Assembly (NCBI GenBank): GCA_012845835.1
Contig: JABAKD010000017.1
Coordinates: forward strand, 5,964,651-6,028,650
Source of the DNA: Undaria pinnatifida
Taxonomy: Eukaryota > Sar > Phaeophyceae > Laminariales > Alariaceae
Reading direction: 5' to 3'
DNA: 64,000 nt
Part shown: positions 56,465 to 63,400 of the stretch, piece by piece
Position numbering within the stretch: the first letter of the stretch is position 1
How the letters are laid out: each line of letters starts with the position of its first letter
Notes under the pieces: model-generated
Database searches by the model: none
What the model was told of the DNA's origin: nothing
The model's input: the letters and a program-made list of their open reading frames with translations, nothing else
Program-made: the position numbers and the translations under genes

Positions 56465-58918
56465 GCAACTCTCTCTCCCCCCCCTCTCCCTCACGGCCTT
56501 GCGACTGACCTCGCCGTGTGTGTCTTCGTTGTAATAGGCGATCACGCAGGGGGACGTAGGTTCCGCGTCAATAAACTTCTCCACGTCCGCCTGATCACAG
56601 CGGAGCAGGTCCGATCAGGGCAGCACAAGAAGGGGCGGAGAGAACAAAATTGATCACACGTGGAGGGCGGTGGAGGTGGGGGCGAGGACGGATCAGACGC
56701 GGAGGGGGAAGAAGTAAAAAAGGATCTGCGGCGGCGGTGCGAGGCTATGGATCGTACCCCGTATGCGCGACACCTACTTCAACCCTGATGAGGGGACAAA
56801 ACGCAAGGAAATACAGCAGGAGCTTTCAACCGTCTCTCACCCCCCCCTCCAGAGAATACACCCTACCTGAACAACAAATCCTTGCAATACTCCCCCGAAA
56901 AAGTAGGTGAGGTTCGTGTGTGCGAGAGGGAAGTCTTCGACCCCCCCCCCGCCCCCGCCCCCCTTCCCCACTCGTACCAAACCCATCCCCATGTCAGCGA
57001 GGTCCGTGCGCGCGGGTGCTAAGTTGAGGTACCCGTATTCACCGTACCCCTTACCCCCCCTGCCACCGCCTCCGCCTCAAAAAAAACTCTGAACATGTCA
57101 CTGACTTCGGTGTGCGCACGTGCAGCATTCTCTTACCAATGCCCATTATAGCCCCTCCTCCCCCTCCACCCCCCCCCCCCTTCCACCTCCTACCACACCG
57201 GGCGGTGAGGTCCGTGTAAGTGGGTAAAGTTAATGGTTCCGCCCTTCTCGTAAATCTCTCGCGTACCCCGGGTACACACTAGAGTATGACCAAAACAACC
57301 AGATTTGGTACCCGGGTACACCAGAGTGTATACCCTACGTAACCGGGTACACACTCCAGTCTAGGTAAAACAGTCTAGTTGGTACTCGGGTGCACCAGAG
57401 CATATACTCATCCTACAAAACACCCCCACAAATCCACTGCCCACATTGGTGAGGTCCGTCTGCGCGGGTGCGGAGTCTCGGCAGCCTTACCAGCCGTACC
57501 CCCCTCCCATCCCTCCCCTTCACCTCCTACCAAACCTCTCAGCATGTCAGCGACGTCCGCGTTCACGGGTGAGGAGTCTCCGTACCCATACCCACCGTAC
57601 CACCCCGCCCCCCACGGCCTCCCCTCCCTCTCCTACCAACCCTGACCTTGTCGGTAATCGAGAGCAATTTCTTAAGGTCCCCATTCGCCAATCTCCCGGC
57701 GTACCCGGGTACGAGCTTGAGTATGACCAAACAAAAAAATGGTACACGAGTATCCCAGAGTATACACCCTACTGCGGTATACCGGGCACCCCACACTACA
57801 TACTGTACCAAAAGTATCCTAGCAAAAGCTCTCACCATGTCGGTGAGGTCCGTGTGCGCGGGTGCGGAGTCTCCGTACCCATACCCACCGTACCCCATCC
57901 CCCCACCCATGCCTCCCATCATTCCTGCCAAGCCAGGCATCATGTCCCCCATCCCCCCGTATCCCCCGCCGTATCCTCCTCCGTACCCTTCCCCCCCGTA
58001 CATGTCATAGCCAGCCATCATCTCTGGAACGGAAAGTAAGCGGTGCGCGAGGAGGGGGGCGGGGGGGTGGGGGGGGGCGGGGGTAGGTAGGATAAGATTG
58101 AAGCCTTGAGATTAACAATAAAATGTTGAGACAGTAACGGAAAAATTACTAGTTCACAAATTTAGGCTACCAACACCACCACCATCCCTACTCCCAATCC
58201 CTCCTAAAAATCCCTCCGCAGGACCTAGTTTGGAAGGATTCAATCGACACCATTAGCACCTCCATCACCGCCACCTCAACCTCAATCGCCAACCCCCGCC
58301 CCCCCTTTCCAAACCCCGCCGCAGGATCCCGTGAGTCAAACGGTTTACAGCCGCACCACCACCACCACCACCACTCCACCACCACCACCACCCCACCACC
58401 ACCACCACCCCACCACCACCACCACCATCACCATCGCCACGATCCCCACAGCACCTCCACCACCACCAAATCGATGCAATAAAAAATGCTTTCGAAGTCG
58501 TTTTCCATGACCAGCACCACCATTGATCATCCAGCACCACAACCAAGCCCATCACCACCACCGCCAACATACCTATACTGTACGACAACCCTTCAAACTT
58601 TCAAAGTCCACGTCATCATAGTGGCCGCAGACCGCCCGTACGGTCAGCCTCAGCAACAGCACCACCATCACCACCACACCAAAACCACCGAGAACAACAC
58701 CAACAACAACAACCACCGCCACCACCACCACCACCGCCCCAACCCCTCCACCCACGCCCCAACCCCCAACCCCCAGCTACCCTCTCTTAACGCCAGTCCC
58801 TCCTTGCAATCCAGGAGTTATTCTCACTTTCGAAGTCGATATCATCGTACTGGCCGCAAGCGGGCCGCACGGCCAGCCCCAGCAAGGCCACCGCCGCACG
58901 AGCAAGCTTCCCCGGCAT
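40960..58918 (-). CDS. Protein disulfide isomerase-like protein, 12 exons, 461 aa
   Basis: Spliced model, 5' to 3': 58918-58828, 58023-57836, 56590-56510, 56133-56064, 55662-55558, 53103-52967, 51253-51113, 49540-49397, 48209-48120, 47284-47159, 42192-42088, 41067-40960. All introns are GT-AG, all joins keep phase, and the CDS totals 1386 nt. Residues 1-22 are a signal peptide; 31-80 are Gly/Met/Tyr-rich (YGGGYGGG); about 86-325 match the PDI b and b' regions; 320-349 are an acidic linker; 350-455 are a thioredoxin a' domain with CGHC at 375-378 and the cis-Pro motif SYPT (Pro420). It should oxidise or isomerise disulfides in the secretory pathway. Classical PDIs of ~500 aa have two CGHC domains and a KDEL-type tail; here the first domain is replaced and the C terminus is VAAEA. 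The start has a CACCATG context. The span is 18 kb, with introns of 0.4-5 kb. Confidence 0.93.
41650..41760 (-). repeat. GGAAACCC dispersed repeat fragment in intron 11
   Basis: Reverse copy of the 11770 repeat: GAGCCCCAAACCCCTTCCTA, CAAGTAATTTTC, AAGGGTTTCTAG. Confidence 0.55.
42088..42192 (-). CDS. PDI-like gene exon 11 (a' domain, cis-Pro)
   Basis: Acceptor CGTTTAG, donor TTGAAG|GTGCGC; 35 codons. Encodes IVVAKMDADAN and FSIKSYPTLMFLK with the cis-proline loop facing the CGHC site. Intron 10 before it is about 5 kb. Confidence 0.93.
42590..42627 (+). repeat. Uninterrupted poly-G tract in intron 10
   Basis: About 37 consecutive G on the plus strand (C in the PDI transcript). Length may be affected by assembly. 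Confidence 0.8.
42911..43319 (-). mobile_element. tRNA-derived SINE, copy 3, interrupted by a nested insertion
   Basis: Reverse orientation: the tRNA-like head is at 43240-43319 (B box as GGATTCGAGCTC in plus orientation) and the body at 43057-43240. The SINE 3' end is split by an insertion at 42951-43042 with a 14-bp duplication. Lies in intron 10 in the same orientation as the PDI gene. Confidence 0.88.
42951..43042 (+). mobile_element. 5'-truncated retroelement tail with poly-A and target duplication
   Basis: A ~60-bp sequence (TGGTGAGCTAAAGCTTTATT ... GCTGGAGGAT) ends in about 32 A and is flanked by TCTGGACAAGCCGT on both sides (42937-42950 and 43043-43056). This is the signature of target-primed reverse transcription. 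A diverged relative is at 34446-34516. Confidence 0.88.
43560..43965. repeat. Intronic minisatellite with 51-bp direct repeat
   Basis: CGACCTGCAACAGGTCATCT and CTGTTAGACGTTTTTA recur at 43785 and 43836 (51-bp period) inside longer diverged CTTGCACAGCATCTC-type units. Confidence 0.7.
44073..44402. mobile_element. MITE family A, copy 2
   Basis: Ends ACGCGTGCTACGATAGAGGT (44073) and its near-perfect inverse (44381-44402). A ~78-bp segment at the right side (GGGACAGGTCTT to GGTGCACCTCTCTATC) is tandemly duplicated. Confidence 0.85.
44410..45145. repeat. ~65-bp intronic minisatellite (GTGAATCCTTGGATACAAAG)
   Basis: About seven units with TCYGATGCGTGAATCCTTGG, AAAGGATCTA, ATTATCTAGATCGTGATCTG. 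Another block of the same repeat is at 46715-46880. A MITE A end (CATCGTAGCACGCGT) sits at 45083-45097. Confidence 0.8.
45146..46714. other. Intron 10 interior; no gene seen
   Basis: ORFs up to 198 aa (46458-47054, minus) have no motifs. AAACGGTCCTTACA near 45890 resembles the hairpin arms seen at 6420. Confidence 0.45.
46715..46880. repeat. Second block of the 65-bp intronic minisatellite
   Basis: GTGAATCCTTGCAGATATAG, GTGAACCCTTGGGCGTAAAG and related units match those at 44410-45145. Confidence 0.7.
47030..47075 (+). repeat. SINE 3'-end fragment
   Basis: GGAAAGACACCTGTGACCAC then GACGGCTTGAACAGC matches the 3' part of the SINE family (ACACCTGTGACCACGGCTTG). Confidence 0.6.
47159..47284 (-). 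CDS. PDI-like gene exon 10 (CGHC active site)
   Basis: Acceptor TTGGTGCAG, donor TCGGAG|GTATAT; 42 codons. Contains [20 protein letters not shown], the catalytic thioredoxin motif. Confidence 0.95.
47290..47570 (+). repeat. G-rich low-complexity tract in intron 9
   Basis: GGGTGGGGG-type runs on the plus strand, i.e. pyrimidine-rich in the PDI pre-mRNA just upstream of exon 10. Confidence 0.75.
48063..48100 (+). repeat. Poly-G tract adjoining exon 9 donor
   Basis: About 30 G interrupted by one C, only 20 bp downstream (in transcript sense) of the exon 9 donor site. Confidence 0.75.
48120..48209 (-). CDS. PDI-like gene exon 9 (acidic linker)
   Basis: Acceptor TTTTGCAG, donor GTCGTG|GTGAGT; 30 codons. 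Encodes PIHVEEMDQDNP then an Asp/Glu-rich run (DDGDDEADSD) joining b' to a'. Confidence 0.9.
48235..48530 (+). repeat. GTGGGTGGG-type tract in intron 8
   Basis: Degenerate GTGGGTGG/GGGGTTGGG units. Poly-C/T-rich in transcript sense, placed as a long polypyrimidine zone before exon 9. Confidence 0.75.
48533..48582 (-). repeat. Decayed copy of PDI exon 9 5' end
   Basis: In transcript sense reads FHVEDTDQDNP, matching IHVEEMDQDNP of exon 9, located upstream of the real exon. The acceptor AG is lost (ATC). Confidence 0.7.
48963..49226. mobile_element. MITE family A, copy 3
   Basis: Ends ACACGTCCTACGATAGAGGT and, inverted, ACGCGTGGTTCGATGGAGGT. Interior has CTTCTGAGGGTGGTGG and a poly-A run; copies at 53184 and 55018 share this interior. 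Confidence 0.8.
49397..49540 (-). CDS. PDI-like gene exon 8 (b' domain)
   Basis: Acceptor TTTAATAG, donor ATCAAG|GTATCC; 48 codons. Encodes GIRKDNYFYRMDGDFS and AAFVEAYVKGEIK, typical of the last strand and helix of a PDI b' domain. Confidence 0.93.
50829..50887 (-). repeat. Decayed copy of PDI exon 7 3' end with donor
   Basis: Sense reading LSYVVTEFDELIFLASRVQ matches LSYVVADFDDMISLASRFK of exon 7 and is followed by GTTAGG, a possible donor. No acceptor precedes it. Located in intron 7, downstream of the real exon. Confidence 0.8.
51113..51253 (-). CDS. PDI-like gene exon 7 (b' domain)
   Basis: Acceptor TTGATAG, donor TTCAAG|GTGGGA; 47 codons, phase 0 to 0. Encodes VDIVDKPETFDELAATLRAV and ELSYVVADFDDM. 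A decayed copy of its 3' end lies at 50829-50887. Confidence 0.92.
52040..52135 (-). repeat. PDI exon 6 partial copy C (frameshifted)
   Basis: Matches the last ~95 nt of exon 6 including CTCAG|GTCGGT at the donor; single-base indels break the frame. Confidence 0.85.
52272..52365 (-). repeat. PDI exon 6 partial copy B (frameshifted)
   Basis: Matches KAVT...GLFTG then shifts frame by a 2-nt loss; donor CTCAG|GTTGGT is intact. Confidence 0.85.
52481..52570 (-). CDS. PDI exon 6 partial copy A, possible in-frame cassette exon
   Basis: 90 nt with a candidate acceptor (CATTTAG before 52570) and donor (CTCAG|GTTGGT). It encodes 30 residues without stop: AVTPLLHLLTGESGIRYEEI, then GLPELTVDAQ. It would enter the mRNA in phase 0 between exons 6 and 7. 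Its polypyrimidine tract is poor, so it may be only a surviving duplicate. A SINE separates it from real exon 6. Confidence 0.4.
52596..52908 (-). mobile_element. tRNA-derived SINE, copy 4
   Basis: Complete reverse copy inserted in the CCCTA array, so the flanking CTACCCTACCC on both sides may be target duplication or array. Head with GATTCGAACTC (B box complement) at 52841-52851. Confidence 0.88.
52967..53103 (-). CDS. PDI-like gene exon 6 (b' domain)
   Basis: Acceptor CCCTGCAG, donor CTCAG|GTTGGT; phase 1 to 0. Encodes LQMWVAKAVTPLVGLFTW and the ESGIRYEELGLPEL segment. Three degenerate partial copies lie downstream in intron 6. Confidence 0.92.
53184..53490 (+). repeat. MITE A fragment fused to GGAAACCC dispersed repeat
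   Basis: Left end ACACGCTACGGTAGAGATAC and CCTTCTGAGGGTG interior, then at 53395 the ACTTGAAACCCGCTTCTGGG repeat. Lies in intron 5. Confidence 0.6.
53775..53830 (+). repeat. CTC microsatellite
   Basis: About 12 CTC/CCT units (53780-53816) in intron 5. Confidence 0.9.
54140..54360 (+). repeat. AATCCCGATCCC tract in intron 5
   Basis: Hexameric AATCCC/GATCCC units (54240-54350) preceded by CAAGCGCAAG motifs; no gene. Confidence 0.65.
54690..54960 (+). repeat. Three ~120-bp units with poly-G runs
   Basis: Each unit has GGGGSTCATAAAYCTGTAWA, GGACATTCTGT, TGTGATTTTCTGGGG and a long G run (54703-54729, 54806-54839, 54938-54958). A G-run minisatellite in intron 5. Confidence 0.75.
55018..55150 (+). 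repeat. MITE A left-end fragment
   Basis: ACACATGCTACCGGTAGAGG followed by CTTCTGAGGGTGGTGG and AAAAACGGATTTTTGAG, as in the copy at 48963; the right end is not found. Confidence 0.6.
55558..55662 (-). CDS. PDI-like gene exon 5
   Basis: Acceptor CATCCAG, donor CCGG|GTGAGA; phase 1 to 1. Encodes 35 residues including YTAGRVMAYPAKRFQVEGDR. Confidence 0.9.
56064..56133 (-). CDS. PDI-like gene exon 4 (b domain)
   Basis: Acceptor TCTTGCAG, donor ACAG|GTGAGC. Encodes DVMTFRTAASRMAQMGVRFG, the conserved F...A helix and beta strand of the b domain. Phase 0 to 1. Confidence 0.9.
56165..56460 (+). repeat. CAR/AAC and ACC trinucleotide tracts in intron 3
   Basis: AGCAACAGCA-type repeats, then (ACC)n at 56392-56442 and (AAC)n to 56463. 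Long ORFs on both strands here are artefacts. Confidence 0.9.
56510..56590 (-). CDS. PDI-like gene exon 3 (b domain)
   Basis: 27 codons, phase 0 to 0. Acceptor GTGATCAG, donor GAG|GTCAGT. Encodes ADVEKFIDAEPTSPCVIAYY, the first strand and helix of a thioredoxin-like b domain. Confidence 0.9.
56988..57127 (-). repeat. PDI exon 2 3'-end copies (most decayed pair)
   Basis: 56988-57045 reads YGEYGYLNLAPARTDLADM in transcript sense, matching YGGYGYGDSAPAHTDLTDM. 57093-57127 is a shorter copy. The donor GT is lost in the first. Confidence 0.7.
57193..57235 (-). repeat. PDI exon 2 3'-end copy (short)
   Basis: GGTGAGGTCCGTGT on the plus strand matches the exon 2 end; the rest has diverged. Confidence 0.55.
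57436..57492 (-). repeat. PDI exon 2 3'-end copy
   Basis: Sense reading GCRDSAPAQTDLTN with an upstream stop. The flanking GTACCCGGGTACAC intron motif is duplicated with it. Confidence 0.75.
57546..57610 (-). repeat. PDI exon 2 3'-end copy (best preserved)
   Basis: Sense reading YGGYGYGDSSPVNADVADM, open frame; the donor is changed to G|CTGAGA. Confidence 0.8.
57836..58023 (-). CDS. PDI-like gene exon 2 (Gly/Met/Tyr-rich)
   Basis: Acceptor TTCCAG before 58023; donor GACATG|GTGAGA at 57836. Encodes the GYGGGYGGGYGG / GMMGGMGGGMGYGG region and the start of the b domain (DSAPAHTDLTDM). Its 3' end has several decayed copies downstream. Confidence 0.9.
58340..58770 (+). repeat. CAC/ACC microsatellite region in intron 1
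   Basis: (CAC)n runs at 58353-58436 and 58660-58740. Gly/Val/Trp-rich ORFs on the minus strand are artefacts. Confidence 0.9.
58592..58640 (-). repeat. Decayed copy of PDI exon 1 3' end
   Basis: Sense reading LTVRAVCGHYDDVDFES matches LAVRPACGQYDDIDFE-S of exon 1. The donor is mutated (AAAGTTTGA in place of AAAGTGAGA). Confidence 0.85.
58828..58918 (-). CDS. PDI-like gene exon 1 (signal peptide)
   Basis: ATG at 58918-58916. Encodes a 22-residue signal peptide (core ALLGLAV) followed by QYDDIDFE. Donor GAAA|GTGAGA, phase 1. Confidence 0.9.
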
Positions 58919-59389
58919 GGTGCTACCCTCGATGTAGGACAGACGCTGCCTTGCGGACGAAGGCGGGGGTGCAACACCGTTGTACCCGCGCGGGGGGAAG
59001 AGGGGGCGGGCAGGCACACAGACACATCGAACATGAGAACAGCCATTCCACTCTCGTGTGGTGCTGCGTTGCTGTGCCGGTATTCGTAAGGATAGCATAG
59101 TCACCGAGCCGAGCTGCATCCTTCACGGGGACACACGCACCCCGTGGTCCGCGCGGTCGAAGGCGTAAGAATGAACGTAGGGAATCTGGGGGTTTGTGGA
59201 GCGGAAAAATCAACAAAGTTCTAGATCCATGAAGCTTCTTAACAAATGTCACACAGAGCTTGCAAATTACGAGCTTCGACGATCTCCTCGATCTCAGAGC
59301 TCATGTGTGCGTCCTTGTACAAATTTCAACAAGCAGTTCAAAATGGGAAAAGGGCCATGCGGGAGGTTAACATCAGATGGCATTTGCCT
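58919..59389. other. 5' flank of the PDI gene
   Basis: Upstream of the PDI start codon in transcript sense. GC-rich, with no TATA-like element recognised by eye. A reverse fragment of the G-rich repeat head may lie at 59240-59320 (AGCTTGCAAATTACGAGCTT). Confidence 0.35.
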
Positions 59390-59480
59390 AACGCCTTTAT
59401 AGCTGGAAACCCTCTTTTGCAGACAAAACTATTCGGAAATAGTATGAGGAAAGGTTTTGGGATCCTACAGGGGTTAAGTA
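59390..59480 (+). repeat. GGAAACCC dispersed repeat fragment
   Basis: AGCTGGAAACCCTCTTTTGC, AATAGTATGAGGAAAGG and ACAGGGGTTAAG match the 53395 and 11770 copies. Confidence 0.6.
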
Positions 59481-59504
59481 CGATTTGGTACCGTGTATAG
59501 GAAC

Positions 59505-59816
59505 CGGTCGCCCCGGTGGCGTATCAGGTTATCCTCGAGCCTGGTATAGGTCAGTTTCGTGAGTTCGAGCACCGCCGATTGCATACTCGTATATATTCGT
59601 TGGGACTTTTTCTTGCGCACAATTTGACTTGCGGAAAGCGCGAGAGCGTGAGATAGCAACACTCGATGAAGAATCGACGAGCAATGGGATTGCTGAACCC
59701 TATGCGCGATAAAAAATCCAAGGCAAGAACCAGGGGGGAGAAGGGACGGCACCTGTGACCACGGGCTTGTCCAGAAGCTGGAAAGTAGAAGTGTGAAGAA
59801 GAAAAAAGTAAAAAAA
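59505..59816 (+). mobile_element. tRNA-derived SINE, copy 5, with target-site duplication
   Basis: Full tRNA-like head (GGTGGCGTATCAGGTTA, GAGTTCGAGCACCGCC), body and A-rich tail. Flanked by ATAGGAAC at 59497-59504 and 59817-59824. Confidence 0.92.
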
Positions 59817-60212
59817 ATAGGAACACAATAGACGGCAGCTCAATGCTCGTATTCACACGTCCAATATCAAACGCGTACGTACACGATTCATAGATTGGCC
59901 CAGCACAAAACTGCATCCGCATCTTCGGAAGGGACAAACATCGCGGAAGCTGATGCAAATGTAAAAGGGCTGCGGACGAATTCCTCGTACAAAATACGAG
60001 TACGACATGTGAACGAGTTCCTTTCATTGCCCGGTTTGGCTGACAACCCATTTTCATCTGTTCACCTAAGGCTTCATCTTTGAACATTTATTGGCCACGT
60101 GTCACGAGGGGCGGAAGGACGGCGGCCGGTTGCCGAGAAAGCGATCCCCCACAGGCCCGAAAACAAAGCCCGATGGGGCAGCAAGCTTACACCGACATGT
60201 ACCGGTATGTAC

Positions 60213-60419
60213 TACAGCAGTCGTGGTCGCGCGTTAGTGCTGTACCAGGTGCCTTCTAGTGCCGAGCGCCAGGTAAGTGCGGTGAAATTGTTTGTCGCGA
60301 TCTCGCCCTACAGAGTACCGCGCCACCCCGGGAGAGTCCGGGGTCCGACTTTGTTTACGTAGTGTGGGTGTTGCTATGTGGCAAGGCAACGCACTAAATG
60401 AGGGACCACGACTGCTGTA
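60213..60419. mobile_element. ~207-bp MITE with 28-bp inverted ends
   Basis: The left end TACAGCAGTCGTGGTCGCGC (60213) pairs with the right end (60392-60419), both continuing into a TTAGTGC motif. No ORF. AGCAGCAGTCGTGGTC at 60896 may be a relic of another copy. Confidence 0.75.
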
Positions 60420-63400
60420 AGGCTGCTGTTTGCCCAAGGGCTATCTATGCACGTGCTCGTACGAGTAGGCCTTCTGGCAATATCCTTCCTTTGCCTCCTG
60501 CTGGTGAAAAGAGAGAGCAAAATGTACACTGGTACCTGGTATTGATGGTCTACAAGCCAGTTTAGTGGCACCGGAGTCACTTTGTGTACTACGGTTACGA
60601 GATGTTTTACAGCTACGACTCGTATTTTATACCACGCAACGTGTCCAAGTCTCTTGCCATTTTGACTTGGGTGGTAGGGTTAGGCATGTCTGTCTCCTAG
60701 ATTGTGGCCACAGAGCTGGAACCTCTCTGCGATGAAGAAACAGCAGGGACACTGGTTGTGCTTGATGGGCGGAAAGCGCGAAAAGACCACGCGGCAAAGA
60801 GCAGGGCCAGACGGCCGGCTACGCTACGATCGGACGGACTTGCCAAAAACAACAGCGCACCATATCTCAAGATCACAGCACAAAGCAGTGCTGCAGAGCA
60901 GCAGTCGTGGTCTGCGCACTTTCGCGGCCAGCGTTAGCGTTTGAAGGCTCCCCAGCAAGCAATCCCAAGCAGGAGTACCAACAGCACTTCGGGGTACTTA
61001 CTGCATGCTAGCTATGCTACACGGCGAAGTTAAGTTGTCAACTGACCGTGGGCCGTGGTATGCCCTACGTCTTGAAAGCACAGGCAGTATTGAGCCTGCT
61101 TGGACATGCTTTGCTCTCTACACTACACGCTACGCGAGCCTGCTACTCTACTGCAGAAGCATCTTCGAATACCTTCCAAGGCGGCTTCAAACACATAACC
61201 AGCTACGGCAACTCCCGCCTGAACCTAGGGTGGGGGGAAGGCGGAGGGTGATGCAACTCGAGAAGCAAATATGTCATGTCCTACGGTAGGGAGGAGCATA
61301 CCTTTCGCTGTGCTTCCGAGAAGCCGTTCGGCGAAATCCTGTGTGTGGGCCACATGGTTTCGGAGCGGAGGAATAACGAATAACAAAATGAGGGTTTCCA
61401 GTATGTGTGTTGGTATGTTTGTCTCGGAGATCAATATTCCAATTCGTCGCTGATCCACGTAAGCTTGCACCAGCGCCACTTAGTGCCCTCTAGAGATCGG
61501 TCAACAACCTGGACACGCGGATCATGATGACGCTAGCGAGATGTGCAGGGCTCTTTATCTCCTTGGTGGTCACCACTCAGCCGGCGAGGTGAGGTTAGAG
61601 TGCTGCCTGGCTGTCACTGGCGCTTAGGTCAACATGGTTCATGACGCCCCAAGTCTTGGCGCTGTTGACGGCTTCAAGAGGACAGCAGCAGGCAGCAGTA
61701 GCCGGGCTGTAACTGGGCTATTGCTGAGTCAAGCATCCCATTGCCGCGGGGCGGTGCATCCTGTACCAACTTCGGAAGCATTGTCTAGCTGGGGTCGGAT
61801 GTCTGCGTACTCTAATATTCATGTTTTTGGTCGTTGAGTTGCTGTGGCTCTGCGTCGACCGAGGTTCCACTTGGTTGCCTTGAGGACCTCACAGAGGTAA
61901 GAGATCAGAGATCAACGAGATAGCAGAGATGGTGGGGACCCAGGTACCAATGGAAATGCCACGTCATCGGGGGTGCTCGGAAACGAGACCCCTGCCATAT
62001 ATGGAAGGATAGAATATCGTGCAGGGAGACAGCACCTTCAAACCCCTTGAAGTTCAAACTTACCTGGACTTCCACCAAACTACTAATTTTTAGTGTACAA
62101 CGCCGGGGCCCTATCGTAAACCCTTGATGTGCTCGTACGAGCAAGAGGGGGGGGGGGGGGGGGCAGCAGTAGTTGAACAATTTGAACCCCAACATCTCAC
62201 GCACAAACAACGGGAGAGTGGAAACGCCAAGTGATGCGTCTGTGGAAAAATCTCGACGAGGTTATTCCTAAGCCGTCGTTCTCGTTGTGGGTTGACGGGA
62301 AACTTGTCAGGGCTGCAGCAGTAGATCACGCAGCAGCTAGCGCTGAGCCGAGGTCTGGGTATTAACCCATTTAGAGCCCCCGAACCCCTCCCCATACTAA
62401 ACCCAAGTAATTTCGTCCCCAAAACGGGTTTCCAGTTGTAAAGGAAAAACAGAGTGAAGTACTCTCACAGCACAGGCGTCGAAGCTGCCTGTACTGCCGG
62501 TTTCGTAGCCTAGTAAACCGCCTTTCCATATAGTACAAAAACCCAAATATCCTACGTAATGATAGGATACTAAATGTCAGCTGTGCAGAACGCTGCTGGG
62601 TGCTGCTGTGCTGAGGTTTCTGTGTGTGCTGAGAGTTCTGGTTCGCAGTGCTGATGCAGTAGCTCGATTCAAGGAGTGGTTTATTGTCTTTTATTACTGT
62701 CGCCGTGTGAGAGGCTGGGGAGAAAACACGACGGACGACATGTATGTTCGCGTGCTCCCTGCTCGCCACGTCCTCACAGCTTGCTTGTGAATCTACCCGC
62801 TCCAACCACCCATCTCTTACTCTTTAGCTCCTAACCTCCATCCTGTGCCGCTCTATCCACTGGCCCGGTGCCCTACTATTAATAGCCATCCCTCAGCTCC
62901 ACCCTGGGCCATGTCCGCTACGAGAGACTAGTGCTACCAAAAGAGACCAGGGTGATCTTCCCATTCAAATTTGACACCACTCTGTTTTCAGTAAAAATTC
63001 AAACATCCTCCTATTCAAATCCATCTGGTGCATCTTCATAGACCTCACCTAGAGACTGCTGTTGATTGGTCTACAGCTGCACTGACTAGCTCTCTCCTGG
63101 CCCTACCCCCTCGTACCTCCAGAGCTAGACCTGGAAGAAACACCTTCAATCATTCCCACGTTGCCACAACTCCCCTTTACCCTAGACAAGCATCCCAATA
63201 TTTCCAGCTGAAACCCGCTTGTTTCTCATACTAATTCTGAATGAAACCAAGTTGTCCATACTAACAGCTAGAGAAAACCAATCTCACACCACCTATTGAG
63301 CCGTCCTTGCGCTGCAAAGATCCTGACCATGGATACTCGTACCCACCCCCTGCTTTTTTTCAAGTTAACAAAACGAGCACCACAGCTATAAGGTCAAGTA

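Noticed and set aside
56066-56653. 195-aa Asn/Ser/Thr-rich plus ORF and its 144-aa minus counterpart
   Set aside because: Trinucleotide repeat translations overlapping PDI exons 3 and 4 in the wrong strand or frame.
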